Origin: CAWJFP01 sp963842155
Lineage (GTDB): Bacteria; Pseudomonadota; Alphaproteobacteria; JACZXZ01
Length of the DNA: 64,000 nt
Assembly (NCBI GenBank): GCA_963842155.1
Contig: CAWJFP010000015.1
Span: forward strand, 1 to 64,000
Reading direction: 5' to 3'
In this document: positions 1 through 7,538 of the stretch, in pieces
Position numbering within the stretch: position 1 is the stretch's first letter
Layout: each line of letters starts with the position of its first letter
Notes under the pieces: generated by a model
Told to the model about the DNA's origin: nothing
Seen by the model: only the letters and a program-made list of their open reading frames with translations
Database searches by the model: none
Program-made: the position numbers and the translations under genes

Positions 1-20
1 TTCTAGTTGACGTACCCCAC
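1..20 (+). repeat. Left terminal inverted repeat of the IS1595-type element (inner part)
   Basis: Reads ttctagttgacgtacccc..., matching the right end in inverted orientation (16 of 17 bases). It contains a TTGACG box at 7-12, with TATATG at 28-33, so the repeat may carry part of the inward transposase promoter, although the 15-bp spacing is short. Confidence 0.7.
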
Positions 21-32
21 GACAAGGTATAT

Positions 33-57
33 GGTCTATCCAACAAGGAGATAGACC
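33..57 (+). promoter_or_regulatory. Hairpin around the transposase ribosome binding site
   Basis: A perfect 8-bp inverted repeat, ggtctatc (33-40) and gatagacc (50-57), encloses a 9-nt loop that contains most of the AAGGAG Shine-Dalgarno sequence (45-50). The start codon at 59 lies just outside the stem. Such a structure can limit translation of transposase mRNA, especially on transcripts that read in from outside; this role is inferred. Confidence 0.5.
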
Positions 58-58
58 T

Positions 59-1009
59 ATGGTTTCCGTCCTTTCCGACCCCCGTTTCCACAATGAAGAG
101 GCCGCCTATGCCTTCGTCGAGGCGCGGCTTTGGCCCGATGGCCCTGTCTGCCCGCACTGCGGAGCGGCCAAGGAGCATGTTGGCCGTCTGAGCGGCAAAA
201 GCACTCGAATCGGCGTCCGCAAGTGCTACGGCTGCCGCAAGCCCTTCACGGTCAAGGTCGGGACCATCTTCGAGTCCAGCCATATCAAGTTGCATGTCTG
301 GTTGCAGGCGATACAACTCATGGCGTCGAGCAAGAAGGGCGTTAGCAGCAACCAGCTTCACCGCATTCTCGGTGTCAGCCTGCAAACCGCGTGGTTCCTG
401 TCGCATCGTATCCGGGAAGCCATGGCCGACCTGGGGGTGGATGGTAGCGGCCCGCTCGGTGGTGCGAACAAGGTCATCGAAGCCGACGAAACCTATGTCG
501 GCGGGAAGGCTCGCAACCGGAAGGGCCGCATCCCCACCAAGCATCCCGTCGTCGCTTTGGTCGAGCGCGATGGCCGTGTCCGCTCGGCGCACGTCCCTGT
601 CGTGAACAGCGACAACCTCCGGCATTTCATCGTCGCGAAGGCCGATCCGCAATCGTACCTGATGACCGACGAAAGCCCGATCTATGACAAGATCGGCCGC
701 AAATTCGCCGGGCATGGCACCGTCAACCATAGCGCCGAGGAATATGTCCGGGGCGGCTTTTGGCACACAAACACGGTCGAAAGCTACTTCTCGGTGTTCA
801 AGCGCGGCATCACTGGCGTCTACCACCATATCAGCCCGCAGCACCTTCACCGCTATCTGGCCGAGTTCGATTTCCGGCACAACAACCGCGTCGCACTCGG
901 CGTCGATGATCTGGAGCGCGCCGAACGCACTCTGAAAGGCGTCAGGGGGAAGCGGCTCACCTATGCGACGCCTCGTAACAGAAGGCAGGGAAAAGAGAGC
1001 ATCGCTTAA
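59..1009 (+). CDS. IS1595-family (ISXO2-like) transposase
   Basis: This 316-aa protein catalyses movement of the surrounding element. An N-terminal zinc ribbon has cysteine pairs at 31/34 (CPHC) and 56/59 (CYGC). It is followed by a short helical DNA-binding region and the ISXO2-like catalytic domain. Candidate catalytic residues are D143 (in EADETYVGG), D204 (MTDES) and N238/E241 (HTNTVES), fitting the family's DDE-like core. The length is normal for the family and the frame is open throughout, so the enzyme may be active. Translation starts at the ATG at 59 after AAGGAG in the hairpin loop at 41-49. The next ORFs downstream are read as passengers of the same element. Confidence 0.93.
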   Translation: MVSVLSDPRFHNEEAAYAFVEARLWPDGPVCPHCGAAKEHVGRLSGKSTRIGVRKCYGCRKPFTVKVGTIFESSHIKLHVWLQAIQLMASSKKGVSSNQLHRILGVSLQTAWFLSHRIREAMADLGVDGSGPLGGANKVIEADETYVGGKARNRKGRIPTKHPVVALVERDGRVRSAHVPVVNSDNLRHFIVAKADPQSYLMTDESPIYDKIGRKFAGHGTVNHSAEEYVRGGFWHTNTVESYFSVFKRGITGVYHHISPQHLHRYLAEFDFRHNNRVALGVDDLERAERTLKGVRGKRLTYATPRNRRQGKESIA

Positions 1010-1103
1010 ACAATGGCGCGAGCGCCGAGGGCGCGCCTTGTCGGCACGCGACGCGCGCCAATTGTCGCTGCCATTTGATGATTGAGGCTGGTATAATCTC
1101 GCG

Positions 1104-1262
1104 ATGGGACGGAAACCTAATCCGAAGCTGGACGATCCTGCGCAATCCAAGCGCTTCATAGAAGCCGCTCGCGAGCTTGGCACCGATGAGTCGGGCGACG
1201 CGTTTGAACGCGCGTTCGAGAAGGTGGTGAAGCCATCGAAGGTCAAAAGCGCCCCCACCTAA
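1104..1262 (+). CDS. Small passenger protein of the IS1595 element (52 aa)
   Basis: A 52-aa ORF begins MGRKPNPKLDD and continues with charged helical sequence (QSKRFIEAARELGTDESGD... then AFERAFEKV). I recall similar short proteins next to IS1595-type transposases, but no function is known to me. It starts 94 bp after the transposase stop. A TATAAT-like box (tataatctc, 1092-1100) lies only a few bases before the start, so promoter and ribosome binding site are unclear. Its last 20 bases overlap the 3' end of the opposite-strand HEPN-like gene. The overall helical, polar composition suggests a small regulator or partner protein, but that is a guess. Confidence 0.6.
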   Translation: MGRKPNPKLDDPAQSKRFIEAARELGTDESGDAFERAFEKVVKPSKVKSAPT

Positions 1263-2178
1263 TGCGCTGATGCCTATGGTCGATCTTGGCAGCCAGCCGC
1301 ACCATAAAAGCATGCACATTTGTGAGCGCGCGAAGCGCCTGGAATTCGTCATAGATCGCACGCACATGCACAACTAAGTTGCGGTACTCATCCTTGAAGC
1401 CGTTCAAATCGGCGCGCGCGCCGCTGTAAAACGCTAGAGCGGCATCCTTCGCGGCTCCGGCTTTTTTACCGCCGATCAGCCTAATTTCATCATCGAGCGC
1501 TTTGATTATCTCCTGCCACGTAGCCCATTCTACGAGTTTGTTTTTCGGCAGCTTTATCCTGCGTTCCTTGGCGAGGGCTCTAAGCCCCGCCTCTGCAATC
1601 CGCATGGAATGAAAAACTGACGCTGTGTTGTGCTGTAGCGCGTAGCAATCGATGGCGCTGTACACGTCGCGTTCAATGTCCGGGAACGCGGCGAGCGGTA
1701 CCCTCCAGTCCGTCTTCCAGTCTGCGAATTTCTGGCCCTTTTGCTTCGGATACTGGTAGTAAAAATACTCCTTCAGCTCGGTCTCGATGGCGTCTCTTAG
1801 GGCTCTGGATCGAGTATTCAGTTCAGACCATTCTAAGCGCGTTGTCTTCGGCCAATAACGCAGGTGTTTTATGGCGTTATCGAGGTGGCTGCATTTCAAT
1901 TGGGAAAACAGATTCTCGGACGCACCCGTAATAAATTCTATGGTCTTGATCGCGTCTTCCGTGGCTTCTTTGCGTTTAGGGTCGTCTATGACGCGAGGAT
2001 CGCCATAGCCGCCTCTCTGTTCAACAAATTCCATGTTATGCTTGCTGAGGCCGATCAAAATTCTGATTTGCGACAGAACGTGATTAACGGCCCAGAAGCG
2101 GAAATTTTCCACCATTTCCCACAGGCTCCACGGCCCGTTGGAAGGCCTATCCGAAAGCGACGGGCGAAGCGCTAGCAT
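1243..2178 (-). CDS. HEPN-like hypothetical protein, cargo of the IS element
   Basis: A 311-aa soluble, mainly helical protein. The C-terminal part holds FHSMRIAEAGLRALAKE (about 189-205) and then EYRNLVVHVR, with R266-N267-xxx-H271. The RNxxxH pattern on a helix is the catalytic signature of HEPN-type ribonucleases. HEPN domains are common in toxin-antitoxin and abortive-infection systems, so an RNase role is plausible but unproven. No nucleotidyltransferase (MNT) or other recognisable antitoxin sits beside it; the only close partner is the 52-aa ORF, whose 3' end overlaps it antisense. The gene is distinctly less GC-rich than the chromosome. It lies between the terminal repeats, so it travels with the element. 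Confidence 0.65.
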   Translation of the reverse strand: MLALRPSLSDRPSNGPWSLWEMVENFRFWAVNHVLSQIRILIGLSKHNMEFVEQRGGYGDPRVIDDPKRKEATEDAIKTIEFITGASENLFSQLKCSHLDNAIKHLRYWPKTTRLEWSELNTRSRALRDAIETELKEYFYYQYPKQKGQKFADWKTDWRVPLAAFPDIERDVYSAIDCYALQHNTASVFHSMRIAEAGLRALAKERRIKLPKNKLVEWATWQEIIKALDDEIRLIGGKKAGAAKDAALAFYSGARADLNGFKDEYRNLVVHVRAIYDEFQALRALTNVHAFMVRLAAKIDHRHQRIRWGRF

Positions 2179-2215
2179 GCGGCGTCACCGCAGCGAACAC
2201 CATCATACCGCTTGC

Positions 2216-2242
2216 TGTGGGTACGGCAACTAGAACATTGCC
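2216..2242 (-). repeat. Right terminal inverted repeat of the IS1595-type element
   Basis: On the minus strand this reads ggcaatgttctagttgccg then taccc, matching the left end from its first visible base. The outer boundary (2242) is inferred from the GGC start and is uncertain by several bases. Confidence 0.65.
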
Positions 2243-2330
2243 GACGGGAGGGATAACAGTGGTCGGAAGCCGCCGGCGCCGACGGAACCACGGGCCGGAG
2301 CGGCGCGGAAGCGGTCTTGCGCGGGATTGC

Positions 2331-2627
2331 TTAGAGTTCGGCCGCCTGGGTGTTCACGCGGTATTCCTGGAAGCGGGTGGTGCGCAGGCCGGCCAGGCCG
2401 TGGCGCTCGATAAGCCTTTGCCAGGAAAGGAATTCCTCGACGGAAAGCTTATAGCGGGCGCAGGCGTCCTCAAGCGAGATGAGGCCGTTTCGCACCGCGG
2501 CCACGACCTCCGCCTTGCGTCGCACCACCCAGCGCTTGGTCTGCGCCGGGGGAAGGTCGTCAATGGTGAGGCGGCGGCCGTCCGGCCCCAAGACGGCCAT
2601 CGGACGGGAATTAAACTCGATCGACAT
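2331..2627 (-). CDS. sciP: CtrA inhibitor SciP (DUF1153 family)
   Basis: A 98-aa alphaproteobacterial cell-cycle regulator. In Caulobacter, SciP binds CtrA and DNA and blocks CtrA-dependent transcription in newborn cells. The family signature is strong: a helix-turn-helix core RYKLSVEEFLSWQRLIERHG followed by LAGLRTTRFQEYR, and an N-terminal part containing DDLPP and RWVVRRKAEVV. The length is close to the family norm of about 90 residues. The ATG at 2627 is preceded by GGAG at a good distance. A CtrA-like box lies about 60 bp upstream, fitting CtrA control of its own inhibitor. The IS element ends about 90 bp past its stop codon but leaves the gene intact. Confidence 0.93.
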   Translation of the reverse strand: MSIEFNSRPMAVLGPDGRRLTIDDLPPAQTKRWVVRRKAEVVAAVRNGLISLEDACARYKLSVEEFLSWQRLIERHGLAGLRTTRFQEYRVNTQAAEL

Positions 2628-2685
2628 TGCCCAAGCTCCGCTTGCGTTGTGATTGCGTGATCTGGAGAGAATAAGCCCGTTCTCT

Positions 2686-2700
2686 TTAAAAAACGCCTAA
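2686..2700 (-). promoter_or_regulatory. Candidate CtrA binding site upstream of sciP
   Basis: On the plus strand this reads TTAA, seven bases, then CTAA; on the minus strand it is TTAG-N7-TTAA. This differs by one base from the CtrA consensus TTAA-N7-TTAA. It lies 59-73 bp before the sciP start, a sensible position for activation. Confidence 0.45.
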
Positions 2701-2912
2701 GGACCGGAGTTAAAGGCTTGCGAATTTTTGCCGGGGCCGGCCTGCGTCTTTGGGGGCGGCCTCGAGCGGGTTCCGCGGTCTGGGCGCCTATGGCAATCGA
2801 CCGGCGGCGGGGTTAACCTGAGAGCAAGGGGAGATATCGAGAGGCATGCGAGCAGGTCGAGGCGAGCGAAGCCCTATCCCGTCGGGAGGCTCGCGATCGA
2901 GGAGGTTCAGCG

Positions 2913-3263
2913 ATGAGTACGGAGAGGGTTGTCGCCCGGCTCTTGCGCGGCATGCTGGCTGCGGCGACGCTGGGTCTATTCGCCTTGCTGGCGACGGCTC
3001 CCGCTCAAGCCTATCCCTGGGGCTGCTGCTGGCATCATGGCTGGGGATGGGGCTATTGGGGGCCGTGGCCCTGGTACTACCCCGTAGCGCCCTACCCCTA
3101 TTACTACCCGCCGCCACCGCCGCCGGTGATGGTGGTCGAGCCGCAGGCGGCGCAGCCGGCCCAACCAAGCTGCAAGGCCGGCACTTGGCGCCTCCAGGAT
3201 GGCAAGACGGTGGCCGGAACGGCCTGCCTGCAGGCCGACGGGACCTGGAGACTGTCGCAATAG
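2913..3263 (+). CDS. Secreted Trp/Tyr/Pro-rich protein
   Basis: A 116-aa exported protein. Residues 1-33 form a typical signal peptide ending ATAPAQA. The next stretch is low-complexity, rich in W, Y, G and P (WGWGYWGPWPWYYP) and then a run of prolines. The C-terminal 30 residues form a small conserved-looking unit, CKAGTWRLQDGKT...TACLQADGTWRL, with two cysteines that could pair in the periplasm. This ending resembles those of some alphaproteobacterial surface proteins, but I cannot name a family. GGAGG eight bases before the ATG supports the start. A predicted lipoprotein gene follows 66 bp downstream, so the two may form an envelope operon. Confidence 0.7.
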   Translation: MSTERVVARLLRGMLAAATLGLFALLATAPAQAYPWGCCWHHGWGWGYWGPWPWYYPVAPYPYYYPPPPPPVMVVEPQAAQPAQPSCKAGTWRLQDGKTVAGTACLQADGTWRLSQ

Positions 3264-3329
3264 ACGCGGCGCGATGGCTTTTGGCGAGACGGGTTTCGCA
3301 TGGCGGCAGAGGGCGCGAAAGGGACGGCG

Positions 3330-3833
3330 ATGCATAGAGACATTGGCGCATGGCGCGTCGTGGGTGCGGTGCTGGCATGCCTGGCGCTCGCGGCCTGCAC
3401 GACCTTCGTCGACCGTCTCCCGCTCGTTTCCAGCACGGGCGAGGTTCTCGCGATCGACACGGATCCGCCGGGCGCCACCTGCCGCCTGCTGCGCGGCGAC
3501 CAGAGCCTCGGCATGGTCACCACGCCTGGGCAGATCGAGGTCGAGACGAGCGCGGACGACATCATCCTCTTGTGCAAGAAGCCGGCATACGAAGTCTCCG
3601 CCGTCGTGCTGCACGCCGACCCCGGACAGGCCCCAGCCTATGTCGGGGCGCTCGTGGGCTGGGGGGCGGACATGCTGCAACGTCCGCACTACATCTATGT
3701 CCCCGCCACCAAGCTCTCGCTCATCGCCAGCCGCGAGCCGCCCGATTCGACCTACTCGCAAGCCGTGCCCACGTCGGACTTGCCGAAGCCGGATGCGATG
3801 CCGGCGCAGCCGGGGACGGCGCCCGCCCAATAA
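3330..3833 (+). CDS. Putative lipoprotein with PEGA-like segment
   Basis: From the ATG at 3330 this is a 167-aa protein with a lipoprotein signal: an RVVGAVLACLALAAC lipobox with cysteine near residue 23. An upstream ATG at 3300 would add ten residues before the signal and is less likely. After the lipobox, VLAIDTDPPGATCRLLRG resembles the start of PEGA-type domains, which often bear surface carbohydrate or peptidoglycan-facing functions. A second part contains GWGADMLQRPHYIYVP. The tail is rich in proline and alanine. It is probably anchored to the outer membrane. Function is unknown. It sits between another secreted protein and maiA on the same strand. Confidence 0.75.
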   Translation: MHRDIGAWRVVGAVLACLALAACTTFVDRLPLVSSTGEVLAIDTDPPGATCRLLRGDQSLGMVTTPGQIEVETSADDIILLCKKPAYEVSAVVLHADPGQAPAYVGALVGWGADMLQRPHYIYVPATKLSLIASREPPDSTYSQAVPTSDLPKPDAMPAQPGTAPAQ

Positions 3834-3901
3834 ATGCCTCTTCTCGTTGCGGTCAAGCCGGCGCGCGCAAGCCGGTAGGCCCGAATCGTCAGGATCAGCC
3901 G

Positions 3902-4546
3902 ATGAAGCTCTATGGCTATTACCGCTCTTCCGCCGCCTTCCGCGCGCGTATCGCGCTCAACCTGAAGGGGCTGGCCTATGAACAGGTCTCCATCCATTTG
4001 CTCAAAGGCGAGCAGCGCAACCCTGCTTATCTGCAGCTCAATCCGCAGGGCCTTATACCCCTGCTCGAGATCGACGGCCTGGCGCTGACCCAATCCCTCG
4101 CCATCATCGAATATCTCGACGAGACGCGTCCGGCACCGCCCTTCCTGCCGTCGACGCCGGCAGCGCGTGCGCGCGTGCGCTCGCTCGCCGAGATGGTCGC
4201 TTGCGATATCCATCCGCTCAACAATACGCGGGTGCTGGCCCGTCTGACGAAGGAGTGCGGCGTCGACGAGCAGGGCATCGCCGCTTGGTACCGGCATTGG
4301 TGCGACGTGGGTCTCGATGCGCTGGAGACCCGGCTCGCGCGCGAAGGCGAGACCGGACGGTTCTGCCATGGCGATGCGCCGACGGTCGCGGACATCTGCC
4401 TGGTGCCGCAGATCTTCAACGCCCGGCGTTACGACAAGGACACGCTCGCGCGCCGCCCGACCTTGAGCCGCATCTTCGCGGCTTGCATGGCGCTTCCCGC
4501 CTTTGACTCGGCACAGCCCTCGCGTCAGCCCGACGCCGAGACCTGA
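3902..4546 (+). CDS. maiA: Maleylacetoacetate isomerase (zeta-class GST)
   Basis: A 214-aa cytosolic enzyme that converts maleylacetoacetate to fumarylacetoacetate in tyrosine/homogentisate breakdown, using glutathione. The N-terminal thioredoxin-like domain starts MKLYGYYRSSAAFRARIALN; the SSAAFR motif with its serine pair is the glutathione site of zeta GSTs. QLNPQGLIPLLEIDG and LTQSLAIIEYLDE are also characteristic, and the C-terminal helical domain follows (ACDIHPLNN). The length matches the usual 210-215 residues. The frame is open for a long way upstream, but the ATG at 3902 fits the family start. No other tyrosine-degradation gene is nearby, so the gene stands alone here. Confidence 0.92.
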   Translation: MKLYGYYRSSAAFRARIALNLKGLAYEQVSIHLLKGEQRNPAYLQLNPQGLIPLLEIDGLALTQSLAIIEYLDETRPAPPFLPSTPAARARVRSLAEMVACDIHPLNNTRVLARLTKECGVDEQGIAAWYRHWCDVGLDALETRLAREGETGRFCHGDAPTVADICLVPQIFNARRYDKDTLARRPTLSRIFAACMALPAFDSAQPSRQPDAET

Positions 4547-4693
4547 AGGCGAGCCAGAGCGTTTTCACATCGAGCGGAAACGCGAAAAGCCTGCGCGGCG
4601 CTTGAGCAGCCGGAGGTAAGATATGCTGGAGCGATTCAGCGCGAGCGGATATCGCTCCAATAGCCGAGCGGAAAGGCGCCGCCCAGCTTTTCC

Positions 4694-6088
4694 TCAGTCC
4701 TTGTCCTTGATCTTGCGGCTCGCCGCGTCCTCGATGTCCTGCGCGCGGATGCCGCCGGGCGAGCCCGCCGGCAGCAGCTTCGCCGCGCGCTTCGCCTGGC
4801 CCTTGGCGTCGTGGAAGCGGCCGTCGGCGTAGGCCTCCTCGGCAAGGGCGAGTGCGGTGCGTCCCTCGTCACCCTGGCGGCCGTAGATCACTGCGAGCAG
4901 CCGCCAGGTCTCGGGGTCGTCCTGCTCGCGCGTCACCGCGTCGTCGAGTGCTGCGAGCGCCGCCTGGGTGTAGCGCGGATCGCCGCCCTCGACCATGGTC
5001 TGCGCCATCTCGGTCTCGATCAGCGAGTTGCGCGGGTAGAGCCGGTTGGCCTTCTCGTAAGGGGCGATCGCCTCTTTGATCTTGCCCGATTCGAAGTAGA
5101 ACTGCCCCTTGAGCTCGTTGAAGAAGGGATCGTCGGGGCGCTCGGCGAGGAGGCTGTCGACCTCGCGCATCGCCTCCTCCTCGCGGCCCTCGCGGTGATA
5201 GGCGGCGGCGCGCGCATAGCGCGCCTCGATGGAATTGTCGCCCGGCTTGTAGCGCTTGAAGACCTCGGGGATAGGCGAAAGAAAGCCGATCAGCTTGCCG
5301 CGCATGCGGGCATGCTGCTCGGCATAGGCCGCCGGCTCGGGCGCGTCCGAATATTTCGAGCGCGCCACCACATTCTCGAAGAAGTCGACGCGGTCCTGCG
5401 TAAGCGGGTGGGTGCGCAGGTAGGGGTCCTGTCGATAGGCGGCACGGAACTCTTCGCCTTGCAGCATCTTCATGAAATCGAGCAGGCCGCGCGCCGATTG
5501 GTGGGTCTCCTCCAGGAAGGTGGCGCCCGCCTGATCGGCCGAGGCCTCCTGCGTGCGGCTGAAGGCGAGGAAATTGCGCTCGGCGAGGCTCGAGCCGGCG
5601 CCGAGCACCGCCGGCCCCGCATTGCCCTGGCCGGCGCCGACCGCAGCCCCGATCCCGGCGAGAAAGGTGATGATCTCGATGATCTCGGCCTTCTGGATCT
5701 CGTCGCTCATGCGCGCGAGATGACCGCCCGCGATATGGCCCGTCTCGTGCGCCTCCACGCCGATCACCTGATTGGCGTTGTCGGTGCGGATCAGGAGGCC
5801 GGTATAAATGAAGATGTTGAGGCCGCCGGCGACGAAGGAATTGATCTGCGGATCGTTGATCAGCACGATATTGACCGCGTTGGGATCGAGGCCGGCGACC
5901 TTGAAGACGGGCGACGTCCATTCGCGGATGTCGGATTCGATCTCGGCGTCTCGGATGCGCGAGACGCCGCTGCTCGAGCCGCCCAATTCCTGCGCCCGCG
6001 CGGCGACGGGCGCCAATGCCTGCAGGGCGAGCGCCGACGCCGCGAGCAATGCGGTCAAACGGCGCGAGCGGACCTTGGCTTCGGGCAT
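4694..6088 (-). CDS. BepA-like M48 metalloprotease with TPR repeats
   Basis: A 464-aa periplasmic zinc protease. Residues 1-33 form a signal peptide (ending ARAQ). The M48 catalytic domain contains HETGH at 114-118 and the third ligand region EASADQAG about residues 185-192. The C-terminal half has tetratricopeptide-like repeats (YARAAAYHREGREEEAMREVDSL, FYFESGKIKEAIAPYEKANRL). This architecture is that of BepA/YfgC, which helps quality control of outer-membrane proteins such as LptD. A hydrophobic stretch near 140-165 probably packs over the active site, as in BepA. The gene is divergent from the aminotransferase that starts 113 bp away. Confidence 0.9.
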   Translation of the reverse strand: MPEAKVRSRRLTALLAASALALQALAPVAARAQELGGSSSGVSRIRDAEIESDIREWTSPVFKVAGLDPNAVNIVLINDPQINSFVAGGLNIFIYTGLLIRTDNANQVIGVEAHETGHIAGGHLARMSDEIQKAEIIEIITFLAGIGAAVGAGQGNAGPAVLGAGSSLAERNFLAFSRTQEASADQAGATFLEETHQSARGLLDFMKMLQGEEFRAAYRQDPYLRTHPLTQDRVDFFENVVARSKYSDAPEPAAYAEQHARMRGKLIGFLSPIPEVFKRYKPGDNSIEARYARAAAYHREGREEEAMREVDSLLAERPDDPFFNELKGQFYFESGKIKEAIAPYEKANRLYPRNSLIETEMAQTMVEGGDPRYTQAALAALDDAVTREQDDPETWRLLAVIYGRQGDEGRTALALAEEAYADGRFHDAKGQAKRAAKLLPAGSPGGIRAQDIEDAASRKIKDKD

Positions 6089-6201
6089 GCGGAAAACTAC
6101 GGGCCGCCGCGCGCATGGTCAATGGCGGGTTGCGGCGAGCCGCCGCCTCGCCTAAGAGCTGAGCGTCGAGAATTCGAGCGACCGCGGAGGCGAGCCGGAA
6201 C

Positions 6202-7347
6202 ATGGCGCTCAAATTGGCGAAACGCGGCCTGGTGCCCCCCTTCATCGCGATGGATGTCTTGCGCGCCGCCAACGAACGTCAGGCGCGCGGCGAGGAGGTG
6301 CTGCATCTCGAGGTGGGGCAGCCGGCCTTGGGCGCGCCCGAACGCGCGCTCGCCGCCGCGAGGCGCGCCCTCGCCGACGGCAAGCTCGGCTATACCGAGG
6401 CGCTCGGCCTGCCGACCCTGCGCGCGCGCATCGCGCGCCACTATGCCGATTATTACGGCGTCGTCGTGCCGGCCGAACGCATCGTGGTGACGACGGGTTC
6501 GTCGGCGGGCTTCGTCATGGCTTTCCTCGCCGCCTTCGATGCCGGCGACCGCGTGGCGCTGGGCGCGCCGAGCTATCCCGCCTACCGCAATATCCTGACC
6601 GCGCTCGACATCGAGCCGGTGATCCTGCCGACGACGCTCGCGACGCGCTTCCAGCCGAGCATCGAGCATCTCGACAAGGCGGGTCCGCTCGACGGGCTGA
6701 TCGTCGCGAGCCCCTCCAACCCGACCGGCACCATGCTCGAGCCGGCGAGGCTCGCCGCTCTCTCGCATGCTTGCGCGGCGCGCGGCATCAGGCTCATCTC
6801 GGACGAGATCTATCACGGCATCAGCTATGGCCGCCCGGCCGCGACCGCGCTCGCCTTCGGCAAGGACGTCGTGGTCATCAACAGCTTCTCGAAATATTAC
6901 GCCATGACGGGCTGGCGCATCGGCTGGATGGTGGTGCCCGCCGATTTCGTCCGCGCCGCCGAATGCCTGGCGCAGAATCTCTATATCAGCCCGCCAGCCT
7001 TGAGCCAGATCGCGGCCGAGGCCGCGCTCGATTGCCGCGCCGAGCTCGACCTGGTGGTGGAGGGCTATGCGCGCAACCGCGCGCTGCTTCTCGCCGAGCT
7101 GCCCAAGGCCGGCTTCGAGCGCATCGCGCCCGCCGACGGCGCCTTCTATCTCTACGCCGACGTGGCGCATCTAACCAACGACAGCAGCGAGCTCTGCCGG
7201 CGCATGTTGGCGGAGACGGGCGTGGCGGCGACGCCCGGCATCGACTTCGACATGGAGCGCGGCCATGCCAGCTTGCGCTTCTGCTTCGCGGGCGCGGAAG
7301 CCGACATCGCCGCGGCGGCGGCCCGGCTCAACGCCTGGCGGCGGTGA
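6202..7347 (+). CDS. Class I/II pyridoxal-phosphate aminotransferase
   Basis: A 381-aa cytosolic PLP enzyme of the aspartate/tyrosine-type aminotransferase family. It shows the usual landmarks: LHLEVGQPALGAP near the N-terminus, TTGSSAGFVMAF, SPSNPTGTMLEP, DEIYHGISYG, and the Schiff-base lysine in NSFSKYYAMTGWRIGW. The conserved C-terminal arginine lies in HASLRFCFA. Substrate cannot be decided from motifs alone; similar proteins are usually called aspartate or aromatic aminotransferases. The start at 6202 is close to the divergent M48 gene, and rne converges from the other side. The length is typical. Confidence 0.88.
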   Translation: MALKLAKRGLVPPFIAMDVLRAANERQARGEEVLHLEVGQPALGAPERALAAARRALADGKLGYTEALGLPTLRARIARHYADYYGVVVPAERIVVTTGSSAGFVMAFLAAFDAGDRVALGAPSYPAYRNILTALDIEPVILPTTLATRFQPSIEHLDKAGPLDGLIVASPSNPTGTMLEPARLAALSHACAARGIRLISDEIYHGISYGRPAATALAFGKDVVVINSFSKYYAMTGWRIGWMVVPADFVRAAECLAQNLYISPPALSQIAAEAALDCRAELDLVVEGYARNRALLLAELPKAGFERIAPADGAFYLYADVAHLTNDSSELCRRMLAETGVAATPGIDFDMERGHASLRFCFAGAEADIAAAAARLNAWRR

Positions 7348-7410
7348 GCGGCCCTCGGCGACGCGGCTCGCCGCGGCCGGCCTGCCGCCACCCCTTATTT
7401 TTGGCTTCGT

Positions 7411-7455
7411 CATTGCGGACAGGCAAATCCCTGTCCAACAGCTTCCGGAATGACA
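7411..7455. repeat. Extragenic repeat, gtcatt-cggac type
   Basis: Reads cgtcattgcggacaggcaaa then tccctg, and ends with ttccggaatgac. The same core occurs at 34787-34842 and partly at 17431-17600. It lies between two convergent genes and may act in termination or simply be a dispersed repeat. Confidence 0.45.
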
Positions 7456-7538
7456 GCGAACTGATTGTCGATCATGCCTAGTCCGTCAGGCGCTGCCACC
7501 AGCCGCGGCGCTTCGGCTGATCCGACTCTTCCCGCTGC

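Larger units (their letters stand above)
1..2242 (+). mobile_element. IS1595-family insertion element with cargo genes
   Basis: A transposase of the IS1595 (ISXO2-like) family is followed by a 52-aa ORF and an opposite-strand HEPN-like gene. The first 17 bases of the window match the reverse complement of 2219-2235 with one mismatch (core ttctagttg/cgtaccc). This pair brackets all three genes and is read as the terminal inverted repeats. The right end probably extends to 2242, where the reverse complement begins ggcaatgttctag; the matching outermost left bases would lie just outside the window. The cargo gene is clearly more A/T-rich than the chromosome. The element ends about 90 bp beyond the 3' end of sciP and does not interrupt it. 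The target duplication cannot be tested because the left flank is missing. Confidence 0.75.

Noticed and set aside
4811..6490. 559-aa plus-strand frame opposite the M48 protease
   Set aside because: High GC creates long antisense frames; no domain, and the opposite strand encodes a clear protease with HETGH.
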